Assembly (NCBI RefSeq): GCF_032051675.1
Contig: NZ_CP116968.1
Coordinates: 3,899,001 to 3,963,000 of the forward strand
DNA: 64,000 nt
Reading direction: 5' to 3'
Source: Candidatus Nitrospira neomarina
GTDB taxonomy: Bacteria > Nitrospirota > Nitrospiria > Nitrospirales > UBA8639
In this document: positions 36,183 to 45,534 of the stretch, one piece after another
Numbering within the stretch: position 1 is the stretch's first letter
Layout: every line of letters starts with the position of its first letter
The notes under the pieces: model-generated
Databases searched by the model: none
Seen by the model: only the letters and a program-made list of their open reading frames with translations
What the model was told of the DNA's origin: nothing
Translations under genes and position numbers: made by a program

Positions 36183-37775
36183 TTAATGTGCCGGCGGTTC
36201 TGTGGGATTGCCCGAGCTGCCCAAGCTATGGTGTTGGATGAGTCCGGTCTCGTATAAATAGGCTGTCGCGGGATCCAAGAAAAAATACACGGAAAACAGG
36301 CCGACACTTGCCATGGTCAACGTATAGGGAAGTGCCATCCATACCATTTTCCCATAGGATAAGCGGATAACCGGAGCCAGTGAGGAGGTTAATAAAAATA
36401 AAAATGCGGCTTGTCCGTTGGGAGTTGCCACACTGGGGATATTCGTGCCCGTATTGATGGCAACGGCCAAAAGATCAAATTGGTCGCGGGTAATGGTACC
36501 CGCCTGGAAGGCACGGAGCACTTCCTGAATGTAAACCGTCGCAACAAAAACATTGTCGCTGATGGCCGAAAGAACACCATTGGCCAGATAAAACATGCCG
36601 ATTTGATGAGATCCTTGCAAACTTAATCCATACCCGATGATGCCGGAAAACAGATTCTGATCCTGGATGACCGCCACAATAGCGAAAAAGACGACGAGTA
36701 GAGCCGTGAAAGGAAGCGCTTCCTTAAACGCCTCTCCAAGTTGATGCTCTTCGATAATCCCGTTAAAGGCGGTAATAAATACGATCACCGTGAGTCCAAT
36801 GATTCCCACCTCCGCCAAGTGAAAGGCTAAAGCGACAATCAGCCAAATGCCGGCAATCGCTTGAATAATAAGCTTGGCCGTGTCCCCGGCATCCCGTCGG
36901 TTCTGTTGTTCAGTTTCGAATTCCACCAAAATGAGGCGAACGGGATCCGGGAGTTGAAAGCCATAATCAAACCATCGTATTTTTTCAACAAACATACAGG
37001 TGCACAATCCCGTGACTAAGACTGGAAGTGTCACAGGGGCCATGCGCAAAAAGAATTCCACAAATTCCCAGCCCGCCTTGTCCGCGATCAATAAATTCTG
37101 GGGTTCCCCCACGAGAGTACAGACTCCCCCCAATGCTGTTCCCACCGCTCCATGCATTAATAAATTTCGGAGAAATCCTCGGAAGTTATCTAAATTTTCC
37201 CGGTGAAGCGAGCCGATTTCATGATCGCTTGTCGAATCATGAATGATTTGAGACGATTTGCCAGAGGCCACCCGGTGGTAAATGTTATAAAAACCCAAGG
37301 CGACGGCAATGATCACCGCCGTGACCGTCAAGGCATCGAGAAATGCCGAAAGGAAGGCACCCATGATGCAAAACAAGAGTCCCAACAAAATTTTTGAACG
37401 GACGCCTAATAAAATTTTCGTAAACAGAAATAAGAGCAGATCTTTCATGAAGTAGATCCCGGCCACCATGAAAATCAATAACAGGATCACCTGAAAATTA
37501 TTGAGCGCTTCATGATAGACCGTAGCGGGTGTCGTCATCCCCAATAGGACGGCTTCAAGTGCGAGCAAGCCACCGGGTTGTAGCGGATAACTTTTGAGAG
37601 CCAGGGCCAGCGTAAAAATAAACTCCAGGATGAGGATCCATCCGGTGTAAAAGGACCCAATGCTCATCAACAAAATGGGATTGAGGATTAAGAATCCCAG
37701 AATGGTCAGCTTGTACCAGGTTGGGGTATGGTTCAGAAAATTCTGTATGAGCGCTTGAGGGACTGTTGTCTTCAT
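36183..37775 (-). CDS. nhaB: NhaB-type Na+/H+ antiporter
   Basis: 530 residues. The opening [21 protein letters not shown], then [54 protein letters not shown] and the C-terminal [17 protein letters not shown] closely match NhaB of enterobacteria, which exports Na+ in exchange for protons. About twelve spans. It follows SulP-3 on the same strand with a 199-base gap. The related remnant at 10845-11292 follows SulP-2 in the same relation. Confidence 0.92.
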   Translation of the reverse strand: MKTTVPQALIQNFLNHTPTWYKLTILGFLILNPILLMSIGSFYTGWILILEFIFTLALALKSYPLQPGGLLALEAVLLGMTTPATVYHEALNNFQVILLLIFMVAGIYFMKDLLLFLFTKILLGVRSKILLGLLFCIMGAFLSAFLDALTVTAVIIAVALGFYNIYHRVASGKSSQIIHDSTSDHEIGSLHRENLDNFRGFLRNLLMHGAVGTALGGVCTLVGEPQNLLIADKAGWEFVEFFLRMAPVTLPVLVTGLCTCMFVEKIRWFDYGFQLPDPVRLILVEFETEQQNRRDAGDTAKLIIQAIAGIWLIVALAFHLAEVGIIGLTVIVFITAFNGIIEEHQLGEAFKEALPFTALLVVFFAIVAVIQDQNLFSGIIGYGLSLQGSHQIGMFYLANGVLSAISDNVFVATVYIQEVLRAFQAGTITRDQFDLLAVAINTGTNIPSVATPNGQAAFLFLLTSSLAPVIRLSYGKMVWMALPYTLTMASVGLFSVYFFLDPATAYLYETGLIQHHSLGSSGNPTEPPAH

Positions 37776-37974
37776 TTCAGTTGGGTAACCTTTCGGACCG
37801 GTGGTCCCAGATAGAGTCTGACTGATTAAACCAATACGATTAGGGTCACTACACTGATTGGTGATCTTTCTCGCATCCAGGCCTTTAAAGGGGTGGGTGC
37901 AGGGCAGAGTGTCTCAGCTACACTATGAATGCGTTTTCCGAAACAGAGAAGGCGACGTTATCAAAAAACATACC

Positions 37975-39684
37975 TCATGAAGGTGTTGAATGTTTAGATT
38001 GAATTTCTGTGGGAGGGACATCGTACGGATGGGTGGATCCACCTATATGAGCGGCGTGGCGTAATGCATCCAACCGAAGAGGGTATCGATGCTCAGGTGG
38101 GACCTTATCGAGCACCCCGAGTCCGTTGAGAACTCGAGCGACTCCCGGACGCATACCCACAAAAAAGACATCCTGCTGATGAGTTTTCACCATCACCAGC
38201 ATGTCTTCGATGGCTAACGCAGCGGTTCCGTCTATGGAAGGTACCGATGTGAGATCGAGAATCACGCTGGAAAAGGTATTGAAACTTTTTACCGATTCTA
38301 AGCGACGAACCATGTCTTTAGCTGATCCGAAGCTCATCGGCCCGTTCACATGAATCATGATAATGCGCTCGCGGTTTCGGTCCAGGATGCGTTGCTCCTC
38401 CTTCGACAGCGGTGTTTCTTTCGAGGCGCCCGTGATTACACTGAGGTTTTCAAGTTCCAGATCGGCCATTCGCTTCACGAACATCACGCTGGCTAAAACC
38501 ACGCCAATGCCCACCGCCGTGATGAGGTCGACCAACACCGTGACGGACAAAACCACAATCATCACCAGAACCTCGGTTCGTGGAGCTTGCGCCATATGTT
38601 TCAGGAATCGCCAATCGATAATATCGATTCCGACCTTGATAAGCAGACCGGCGAGAACCGCAAGTGGAATTTTTTCAGCCAGAGGGCCTAAGCCAAGCAG
38701 AGTGCCGAGAAGGACGACCGCCATAAACATGCCAGAAAGAGGTGTGCGGCCTCCGGTTCGGATGTTTGCCACGGATCGCATGGTGGCGCCGGCTCCAGGA
38801 AGGCCTCCGAAAAACCCCGAAGCCATATTGCCAATGCCCTGCCCGATCAATTCACGGTTGGAGTCATGTTGGGTCCGTGTCATATTGTCACACACGAGAG
38901 AAGTCAGTAGGCTATCAATTGTTCCCAATAATGCCAGGACGAGGGCTTCTTCAACCATTACGACAAGAGCATTGGTATGCATGGTCGGCCAAATCGGCGC
39001 GGGAAATCCTGTAGGAATATCCCCGATAACCGGAAGGGTTGGAAAGAACATCTCAGCGACCATCGTTCCAACGATGAGAGCCAACAACACCGGGGGAAGG
39101 CGTTTGCCGATGGAGGGTGGAGTGAGATAGACAATGGCTAATGTGAGAGACCCCACCAACATGGCGGGGAGAGAAAACGATGCGAGGAACTCGGGCATGG
39201 CCATGAGGTTGGCCACGACTTTGGACTTTGCTTCCAAACCGAGAAAGGGGGCAACCTGAAGAATGAGAATAATTCCTCCGATGCCGCTCATGAATCCTGA
39301 AATGACCGGATAGGGGACCAAGGTGATATACCGACCAAACCCCATCAGTCCAAATAAGACTTGGAAGGCCCCGCCGAGGATGACAGCGGTAAATGCCAAT
39401 GCCGGTTCATCGGCAAAGTTCAAGATGATGCCGGCCATCACCACGGTCATCGGACCGGTCGGTCCTGAGGCCTGTGCAGGAGTCCCGCCGAAGAGGGCTG
39501 CGAAAAACCCCACGAAAATAGCTCCATACAGACCGGCAATTGCCCCGAGTCCGGATGTCACTCCGAAGGCCAAGGCTAACGGTAAGGCCACGACCGCGGC
39601 CACTAAACCACCATACAGGTCTCCCCGTATGTTATTGAAATGAAGGCCATGAACCCATGAAAGCACTGGAGAAGTAGCAGCCAT
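37975..39684 (-). CDS. SulP family anion/bicarbonate transporter with STAS domain (SulP-3)
   Basis: 569 residues, close paralogue of SulP-1. Same VHGLHFNN start, GGTPAQASGPTGPMTVV loop, GGLPGAGATMRSVANIRTGGRTPLSG, and STAS domain (about 430-530). An A+G-rich ribosome site precedes the ATG (39684). It is followed by NhaB. A weak RpoN-like CTGGCAG sequence upstream lacks a correctly spaced -12 element, so the control seen for SulP-2 is not evident. Confidence 0.92.
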   Translation of the reverse strand: MAATSPVLSWVHGLHFNNIRGDLYGGLVAAVVALPLALAFGVTSGLGAIAGLYGAIFVGFFAALFGGTPAQASGPTGPMTVVMAGIILNFADEPALAFTAVILGGAFQVLFGLMGFGRYITLVPYPVISGFMSGIGGIILILQVAPFLGLEAKSKVVANLMAMPEFLASFSLPAMLVGSLTLAIVYLTPPSIGKRLPPVLLALIVGTMVAEMFFPTLPVIGDIPTGFPAPIWPTMHTNALVVMVEEALVLALLGTIDSLLTSLVCDNMTRTQHDSNRELIGQGIGNMASGFFGGLPGAGATMRSVANIRTGGRTPLSGMFMAVVLLGTLLGLGPLAEKIPLAVLAGLLIKVGIDIIDWRFLKHMAQAPRTEVLVMIVVLSVTVLVDLITAVGIGVVLASVMFVKRMADLELENLSVITGASKETPLSKEEQRILDRNRERIIMIHVNGPMSFGSAKDMVRRLESVKSFNTFSSVILDLTSVPSIDGTAALAIEDMLVMVKTHQQDVFFVGMRPGVARVLNGLGVLDKVPPEHRYPLRLDALRHAAHIGGSTHPYDVPPTEIQSKHSTPS

Positions 39685-39806
39685 TTTTCAGGAGGGAGGG
39701 GGTAGATTCGAATGATAGGTCACAAAAGCTGCCAGGAAAAGATACCCCACGTGCATGTCGTTGGTTACCAATCAATCAGGCCGAAATTAATTGACGAGAC
39801 CATCGA

Positions 39807-41528
39807 TTATCCATTAAGACTTTGCTTGGTGGTCCGCTGGATGAATTGGCCAATTTGAAGACCAATGGAGGCAAACATGGCCAACAATTCTTCGTCGGGC
39901 TTTTGAATATCTCTGTGGAAAAATTCGATGACGCCAACGATTTCAGTTCCCGATTTCATGGGGAAGGCAAATCCGGAATGGAGCCCTTCTCGTGCGGCAG
40001 CAGCCGCGCGCGGGAAATTCGGGTCGGATACCACATCGGTAATCCATGACGGTTTGCCGCTTTTCCAAACCCGACCGGGTAATCCCACTCCCCGTGCAAA
40101 CGTGATTGATTGGGAGGCCTGCCGAAAGGCATCGAGGTTTAAGTGAGGGGAATGCCAGACATTGAGACAACGCATGACCTGTTGTGAGGAGTCCAGTGTC
40201 CAAATAGCTCCGAGATCCCATCCTAAATTGTCACCAATGGCTTCCAGGATAAGGGAAGCCGCCTGAGTCATTCCAGCAGATTCCGCGAGAACATTGGTTA
40301 AACTGTGATGCGTGGCCAGTCGACGTTCCTTATGCTCCCGTTCAATATACTGACCGATTTGAAAACCGATATTCGAAAGCCGTTGAAGCAACATATCGTC
40401 CGCTTCTTCCGGGAATGAGGAGAAAAATTCGAGTACCGCTCTCGTATTCTCAGCCAGGCAAATGGGAATAGCGAATCCGGCGTGAAGTCCCATTTCCAGA
40501 GCCGTCTGGCTTCTAGGATCTTTGGGGTAATCGGCAAGGTCCTTGATCCAGAGAGGGCTTCGAGTGGCCCACACCTGCCCCGCCAGTCCTTCAGCAGGCG
40601 TGAGCGCCCAACCGGAGTGTGCTGATGACATGGCTTGAGCTTGAGGAGAGTCCGAGGGCCAAATGAGGGCCGCTCCCAGGGCCTGTCGCTGATAGTCCAT
40701 TCGCCAGAGGATGCCCACCTTCCAATCCAGCGTGTGGCAAATGGCTTGGAGAATTTGAGGATATGTCTCTGTAATGCTAGACGCGGTGGTCAGGATGTCT
40801 GCGATAACATCATGCAAGGCCAGGCGTCGTTCCGCACGCTTACGATCAGTAATGTCAATGCCAAACCCAATGAGGCCCGGTTGGTCGCCTTCCAATTTGC
40901 ACAGACAATTTAAAAACCACCAGGGCTTCCCCTGCAGGATTCCATTGCTTTCGTAAAACACTGAATTGGCCAGAGTGCCTTCCTTGACCTGATTTTTTAT
41001 CTGATCGGGTGGCTCCAAGGGAATACGGCCGATGGCGGCCAATTCCTTTAAGCCGAAACGAGCCAGGCCGCGACCGAAGGAATCATGCATGACCCCTTCC
41101 TGATCGATCCGAAATGCCACGGCCGGCATATTCGACAATATGCCGGTCAGCATGGAACTCTGGTCACGAGTCGCTTCGTCAGCCTCTCTCACCTGCATGG
41201 CTAACAGGGCGGTCGACCAAATCGCAAATAAGGCAATCGACCGATTTGTTATACCTATCCATGGTTCAGCCCCGGACGGTGAAAAATAAAACCCGATGAC
41301 TGTTAAAAAAGTACAGAGTCCTGCCAGACGCAATGGATCATTTTTATCTGGAGACCGGAGGGCAATCAGGACGCAAGCGACATAAGGGACCGCTTCGGCC
41401 ACTCCCATAGGAAGAAAGAGGTCCACGACGAAGACTACTGTAGCCACAAGCAAGGCTAAAGCTAAAACCTGCCCCCTATTTTTTTGAGGGCGTTCAACCG
41501 AGTTTTGAAGGGACAACGGACTTGGCAT
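39807..41528 (-). CDS. membrane PAS-GAF-GAF sensor without output domain
   Basis: 573 residues. Three N-terminal hydrophobic segments (about 20-125) form a MASE-like sensor, then PAS (about 130-235; LTGILSNMPAVAFRIDQEGV and GFGIDITDRKRAERRLA), GAF 1 (about 245-395; WKVGILWRMD, AGLAGQVW and RTAVLEFFSSFP), GAF 2 (about 410-565; LGWDLGAIWTLD, VGLPGRVW and IVGVIEFFHRD). The protein ends right after GAF 2 with no kinase, cyclase or phosphodiesterase. It must signal through a partner or be a truncated descendant of a histidine kinase. Downstream DNA shows no lost kinase. Confidence 0.82.
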   Translation of the reverse strand: MPSPLSLQNSVERPQKNRGQVLALALLVATVVFVVDLFLPMGVAEAVPYVACVLIALRSPDKNDPLRLAGLCTFLTVIGFYFSPSGAEPWIGITNRSIALFAIWSTALLAMQVREADEATRDQSSMLTGILSNMPAVAFRIDQEGVMHDSFGRGLARFGLKELAAIGRIPLEPPDQIKNQVKEGTLANSVFYESNGILQGKPWWFLNCLCKLEGDQPGLIGFGIDITDRKRAERRLALHDVIADILTTASSITETYPQILQAICHTLDWKVGILWRMDYQRQALGAALIWPSDSPQAQAMSSAHSGWALTPAEGLAGQVWATRSPLWIKDLADYPKDPRSQTALEMGLHAGFAIPICLAENTRAVLEFFSSFPEEADDMLLQRLSNIGFQIGQYIEREHKERRLATHHSLTNVLAESAGMTQAASLILEAIGDNLGWDLGAIWTLDSSQQVMRCLNVWHSPHLNLDAFRQASQSITFARGVGLPGRVWKSGKPSWITDVVSDPNFPRAAAAAREGLHSGFAFPMKSGTEIVGVIEFFHRDIQKPDEELLAMFASIGLQIGQFIQRTTKQSLNG

Positions 41529-41745
41529 GGGGTCTTATGGGAATACATGAAAAGGGGAATACGACACAAATATCCCCCCCGCATTCAGTGACATTACTTC
41601 GGGAACACGATACGAAAAGCACACCGGTGAGTGCAAGAGGAGTCAGCGGAAAATGATGGCCTAATACATCAGTCGAGAGCGCATACCTGGACGAAGGCAT
41701 GCTGTGAACGAAAGAAAATCTATATGTGAACGGGGAAGGGGGGAA

Positions 41746-42189
41746 ATGGCTCCAAAGGCTCGACGGCATTTTTCCTCTTATGGCAAGATGACAAGTGGAG
41801 GTATGATAGGCCCTACGCGTATGAGTTCCACATCTCCTCACGTCCATATCTTTCATGTTGCCGGGTTGGATGACCGTGACCGTGGGTTTAATCGGCAAAT
41901 CCATGTCATTCCTTGTGAAGGAGGATTCCAGGCCAGGCTCCGCTATGAATCGCTTCAGATAGATATCGATCCCGTTCCTACGGAAGACCAGGTCCTACAA
42001 GCTCTCATTGCCATATTGCAGGAGAGGGGCTTTCGGCAATTACGAACCCAACGCATCTTTATTGGTGAGCAGTATCTTGGGAATCAGGAGCTGTGGGTGG
42101 AGTATCCTGATCCTGAGGCTCCTCTTGAAGCGAAGAAAACATGGGTGGACTGGATCCGACAGATCGTTGGGCAGTCTTTTCGCTCATAG
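41746..42189 (+). CDS. hypothetical protein (147 aa)
   Basis: Start MAPKARRHF preceded by AAGGGGGG. The frame is open 14 codons earlier and several later starts are possible. Residues from about 32 (HVHIFHVAGLDDRDRGFNRQIHVIP) to the end include acidic and aromatic segments (QIDIDPVPTEDQVLQALIAILQERGFRQLRTQRIFIGE) resembling a small soluble alpha/beta protein. No family is recognised. It is divergent from the PAS-GAF sensor and convergent with the HD-GYP gene. Confidence 0.6.
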   Translation: MAPKARRHFSSYGKMTSGGMIGPTRMSSTSPHVHIFHVAGLDDRDRGFNRQIHVIPCEGGFQARLRYESLQIDIDPVPTEDQVLQALIAILQERGFRQLRTQRIFIGEQYLGNQELWVEYPDPEAPLEAKKTWVDWIRQIVGQSFRS

Positions 42190-42258
42190 GACTCCACCTA
42201 GCACAAGACAAACGGTGTGTTCGTGAGGATAGTCTATCGAGGTGTTCGTATGCAGGGA

Positions 42259-43638
42259 TTATGTGGATCCGGCCAGAGTGCGCAGACCTCCGACTCCGGA
42301 TTCTGTGGAAGAGGCAGAGGGAAAGTAGCTGATGATTCGACGAGGATTGAGGCATTCCCTGATTTTGGCAGAAAGGTCAGCGGGTCGAATGGCACTGACA
42401 ATAGAGAGCGACTCATCCTCTTCGGACAGGTTCAAAATAATCGGTACATCCGAAGAGGTGTGCTCATCATAGACCAGAATGACCGGCCTGAGCCTGTTCG
42501 CGAGATTCACGCTGGTGACGATTCCAATCTTCTGATTACTCAAGTTAACCAGTGAGCCTGGAGGGTAGACACCCAACTGACTGATTAACGAGACGACCAC
42601 GTCGTGCCATAGTCTATGCCGGCATTTGACGTATAAATAGGATAGGGCCTCTGAGGGAATGAGGGATTTGGCTGGGTCCGGGTGATGGCACAATTCATCG
42701 TACTCATCCACCACCATGACAATTTTGGCGAATTTACTGATTTGATCGTCTTTTTTTCCTGTTGGGAACCCTGACCCGTTGAGGCGTTCATGATGTTGGC
42801 GAATCACGTCAATCGCTTCATAAGGGAAATTAGGCAATTTTTCGGCCAACTCCACGCCGTATTTCGGATGCGTACTCAAAAAGTTCTTCCGTTCGGCAGC
42901 AGACATCGACCCTTTTCGTAATAATTGCTCTGCCGGAAACTTGAGTTCGCCAATGTCATGGAAAAGAGCTCCGAGAGCCAGTTTTTCAGCGTCTTCACGC
43001 GATAATCCTAAATCCTGCCCGACCATGAGAGATAATGAACAGACATTGAGCGCATGTAGAAAAAATTCCTCATTCGGTTCGTTGGAACCGATGAGGTTCA
43101 ACAGTGCTCTCGAGTTGTCAGCGATATCGAGAATCTCATAAAGCTCTCCGACAATTTTCTGGGCCGTTCGGAGTCCTCGAGGTCGACCGGTGATCACATC
43201 CTGCATGACCTGTTTGGCTTCTTGCACCACCTCCTGAAATTGACCACCAACTGCTTGCAAATGTTCCTGGTAGACCTGGAAGGCTTGGTGTTGGGCGAAT
43301 TTTCGTTGTATAGGATCTTCCGGAGTTGCTTCCTCCTCTGAGGAATCGTGGGGGGTGATGGCCTCAGATTCGTTTGAAGGTTCTTCATCCTGTTCTACGG
43401 GGCTTTGAACCTTCTTCCGGTCAAGCGCCATGGTGTGGTCGGGAGGAATCCCTTCCGGGTCTGAACGATCTGGATCGAAATACAACTTGACCTTCGTGAG
43501 TCCACGAAGTGTTTCGAGATTCTGTGCCGATTCGATTTTGAATGAATTGGTTGGAAACGGATGACTGAACCAGGATCCCTCAATCTTGATGTACAATCCC
43601 AGTCGCAGAGCGGTTGGATGAAGTGGTACGAAAGACAT
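42259..43638 (-). CDS. HD-GYP-type phosphodiesterase with DUF3391 N-terminus
   Basis: 459 residues. N-terminal DUF3391 (about 1-65: LHPTALRLGLYIKIEGSWFSHPFPTNSF), acidic linker, then a catalytic HD-GYP domain (about 190-345) with ALFHDIGELKFP, HPKYGVELAEKL and HHERLNGSGFP. HD-GYP enzymes hydrolyse c-di-GMP. The usual GxGYP signature is GSGFP here (Y to F), a conservative change. C-terminal extension of about 80 residues resembles a PilZ-like strand pattern (LRPVILVYDE). It is likely cytoplasmic. Confidence 0.84.
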   Translation of the reverse strand: MSFVPLHPTALRLGLYIKIEGSWFSHPFPTNSFKIESAQNLETLRGLTKVKLYFDPDRSDPEGIPPDHTMALDRKKVQSPVEQDEEPSNESEAITPHDSSEEEATPEDPIQRKFAQHQAFQVYQEHLQAVGGQFQEVVQEAKQVMQDVITGRPRGLRTAQKIVGELYEILDIADNSRALLNLIGSNEPNEEFFLHALNVCSLSLMVGQDLGLSREDAEKLALGALFHDIGELKFPAEQLLRKGSMSAAERKNFLSTHPKYGVELAEKLPNFPYEAIDVIRQHHERLNGSGFPTGKKDDQISKFAKIVMVVDEYDELCHHPDPAKSLIPSEALSYLYVKCRHRLWHDVVVSLISQLGVYPPGSLVNLSNQKIGIVTSVNLANRLRPVILVYDEHTSSDVPIILNLSEEDESLSIVSAIRPADLSAKIRECLNPRRIISYFPSASSTESGVGGLRTLAGST

Positions 43639-44150
43639 GTTAACTCTCGATTTTAGTCATACGTCATGATCGGGTTTGTCTGACAATTGAGACCTTTGGT
43701 TGTGTGTGGTCATGGGGCAAAGAATATGCAGAATATCTGCCCCGTTGTGGGCTGTTTTTCTACAACAGTGTTGCTACTGACTTTGTCGGAAGGAAGGAAT
43801 GTTAAATTAAGGGGAGGTCCGGGAAAAACGTAACAAAGAAATGCGGATGGAGTGCAATGGGCTATGAGGGAAGTTGATGCAGGTCATTTATCCCGCGTTA
43901 CCAAGGGGTCATTACATCCACGCATCAATCAGACTCGTGGGGAATTCGCCTGGAGCCAAAGGATTTTGGAAAGAGGGCCTAATCCTCTTGACCACACAGG
44001 TCTATTAAAATACGCAATGAAGGGAACACTCTTCGAAGGTCAAATGTGGGTGAAAAAATTAAGCATACTAACAAAAAAGGAGCAAGTGGGTGAATGAGGG
44101 AAAGAGGGACGAAACAGATGTTTTGAGCCCAAAGCGTGGGAGCGAGTTCC
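43639..44150. other. 512-base gap between the two HD-GYP genes
   Basis: An 81-codon plus frame (43852-44097) has no ribosome site and no recognisable domain. Inverted sequence GGGGCA...TGCCCC at about 43714-43743. No tRNA or known RNA element recognised. Confidence 0.4.
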
Positions 44151-45254
44151 TTAGGCGTGGTTGTGGGTTTTCAGCAGGTCGAATTTGGGAATCTCCATAT
44201 CCGTGTGGGTTCGCTGAATGTCGGTGATCACAGGCATAAGTTCATAAAACAGGTCTACTAGATGGGGATCGAACTGTTTACCTATTAGGGAGTGAATCTC
44301 CTTGAGCGTTTTCTCCAGGGGCCAGGGATCTTTGTAGCATCGTTTGGATGAGAGCGCATCAAAAACATCAGCGATGGCGCAAATTCTGCCGACTATCGGA
44401 ATATCTTCCCCGGCAATGCGATTCGGATAGCCGGAGCCATCCCATTTTTCGTGGTGGGTGAGTGCAATCACCTCACCCATTTGTAGGATGGGTGATTGGC
44501 TGCCGGAGAGGAGTTTGGCCCCGATGACGGTATGCTGTTTCATGGTTTCAAATTCTTCGTGATCCAATTTTCCGGGTTTCAGGAGGATCCGGTCCGGGAT
44601 CCCCAATTTCCCGACGTCGTGCATGGGGGTCGCGTGAAAGAGGACATCACACTCGTCTTCGGACATGCCGGCGGCACGTCCCAAAGCTACGGCAAAGTGA
44701 GCCATGCGGATGATATGCGCGCCGGTTTCATTGTCTCGATGTTCGGCTGCACGGGCAAGGCGGTGGACTACTTCCAGTTGAGTGTCTTTGAGCTCTTGGG
44801 TACGGATCCGGACGGTTTCTTCCAATATGTCATTTTGTTGGGACACCGTTTTATTGAGTAGGCTGGCTTCCAGTAAATTACGAATTCGCATTAACACTTC
44901 CACCCTATCGAATGGTTTAGGCAGGAAGTCTTTGGCCCCTGATTCTAATGCTCGGAGGCGGGTTTCCCGGTCCTCTTCTGACGTAAGGACCAGAATGGGG
45001 AGAAACCCGTGCTTGTAAATGATCTGGAGTTGTCCCATTACCTGAAACCCATTAAGTTCAGGCATACGGATATCAAGGCAAATTAGATCTGGATCGAGTT
45101 CTTTAAACAGAGGTATCACTTGAGTGGGATCTTGGGTGGAATGGACTTGAGTGTACCCGCCATTTTTTAGAATGCTCTCCAAGAACATGATGTTGGTCAT
45201 TTGATCATCCACGATGAGAATCGTGGCATTTTGGCATTGCTGTAGGGAAATCAT
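44151..45254 (-). CDS. response regulator with HD-GYP output domain (RpfG type)
   Basis: 367 residues: receiver domain (phospho-acceptor D61, LCLDIRMPELNG; LPKPFDRVEVLMRIRN), coiled linker, and a full HD-GYP domain with HDVGKLGIPDRIL, MKQHTVIGAKLL, LTHHEKWDGSGYPNRIAGEDIPIVGRI and FDALSSKRCYKD. Likely c-di-GMP phosphodiesterase controlled by phosphorylation, probably from the hybrid kinase at 45535-48798, which lies about 280 bases upstream on the same strand. Confidence 0.92.
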   Translation of the reverse strand: MISLQQCQNATILIVDDQMTNIMFLESILKNGGYTQVHSTQDPTQVIPLFKELDPDLICLDIRMPELNGFQVMGQLQIIYKHGFLPILVLTSEEDRETRLRALESGAKDFLPKPFDRVEVLMRIRNLLEASLLNKTVSQQNDILEETVRIRTQELKDTQLEVVHRLARAAEHRDNETGAHIIRMAHFAVALGRAAGMSEDECDVLFHATPMHDVGKLGIPDRILLKPGKLDHEEFETMKQHTVIGAKLLSGSQSPILQMGEVIALTHHEKWDGSGYPNRIAGEDIPIVGRICAIADVFDALSSKRCYKDPWPLEKTLKEIHSLIGKQFDPHLVDLFYELMPVITDIQRTHTDMEIPKFDLLKTHNHA

Positions 45255-45534
45255 TGTAGTCCGTATGACATCAAAAGGATCAACGTCATCATCCAGAATG
45301 AATCCTGGTTAACCGGCCACCAACATGGAGATCGGTTAGACGTTTCATCGATTTCTATGTGATTCTTCTCTCCTGGGAATGGTATCGGACATTTATTTTT
45401 GTCGGTCAATCCCAATGAAACTTGATGTAAGGGTCTACTTGATATCGAAAGAAGTGAGGAGCAGAAATGAATGGTTCTGGTGGAAGAGTCTTTCGGGAAA
45501 AGTGGCGGGGACATACAGGTGAGATTTTCCTATA
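45255..45534. other. 280-base gap between hybrid kinase and RpfG-type regulator
   Basis: Same-strand gap. Short minus frames lack ribosome sites. It may carry the promoter of the response regulator; no clear signal found. Confidence 0.35.

Noticed and set aside
38357..39130. 257-codon plus-strand frame opposite SulP-3
   Set aside because: It lies fully antisense to a well-supported SulP gene and has a composition typical of shadow frames (Arg/Thr/Ser-rich, no domain).
39720..39760. Possible sigma54 promoter upstream of SulP-3 (CTGGCAG on the minus strand)
   Set aside because: The -12 element at the required spacing is GA instead of GC.
43852..44097. 81-codon plus-strand frame between the HD-GYP genes
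   Set aside because: No ribosome site, no recognisable domain, and coding-like composition is absent.
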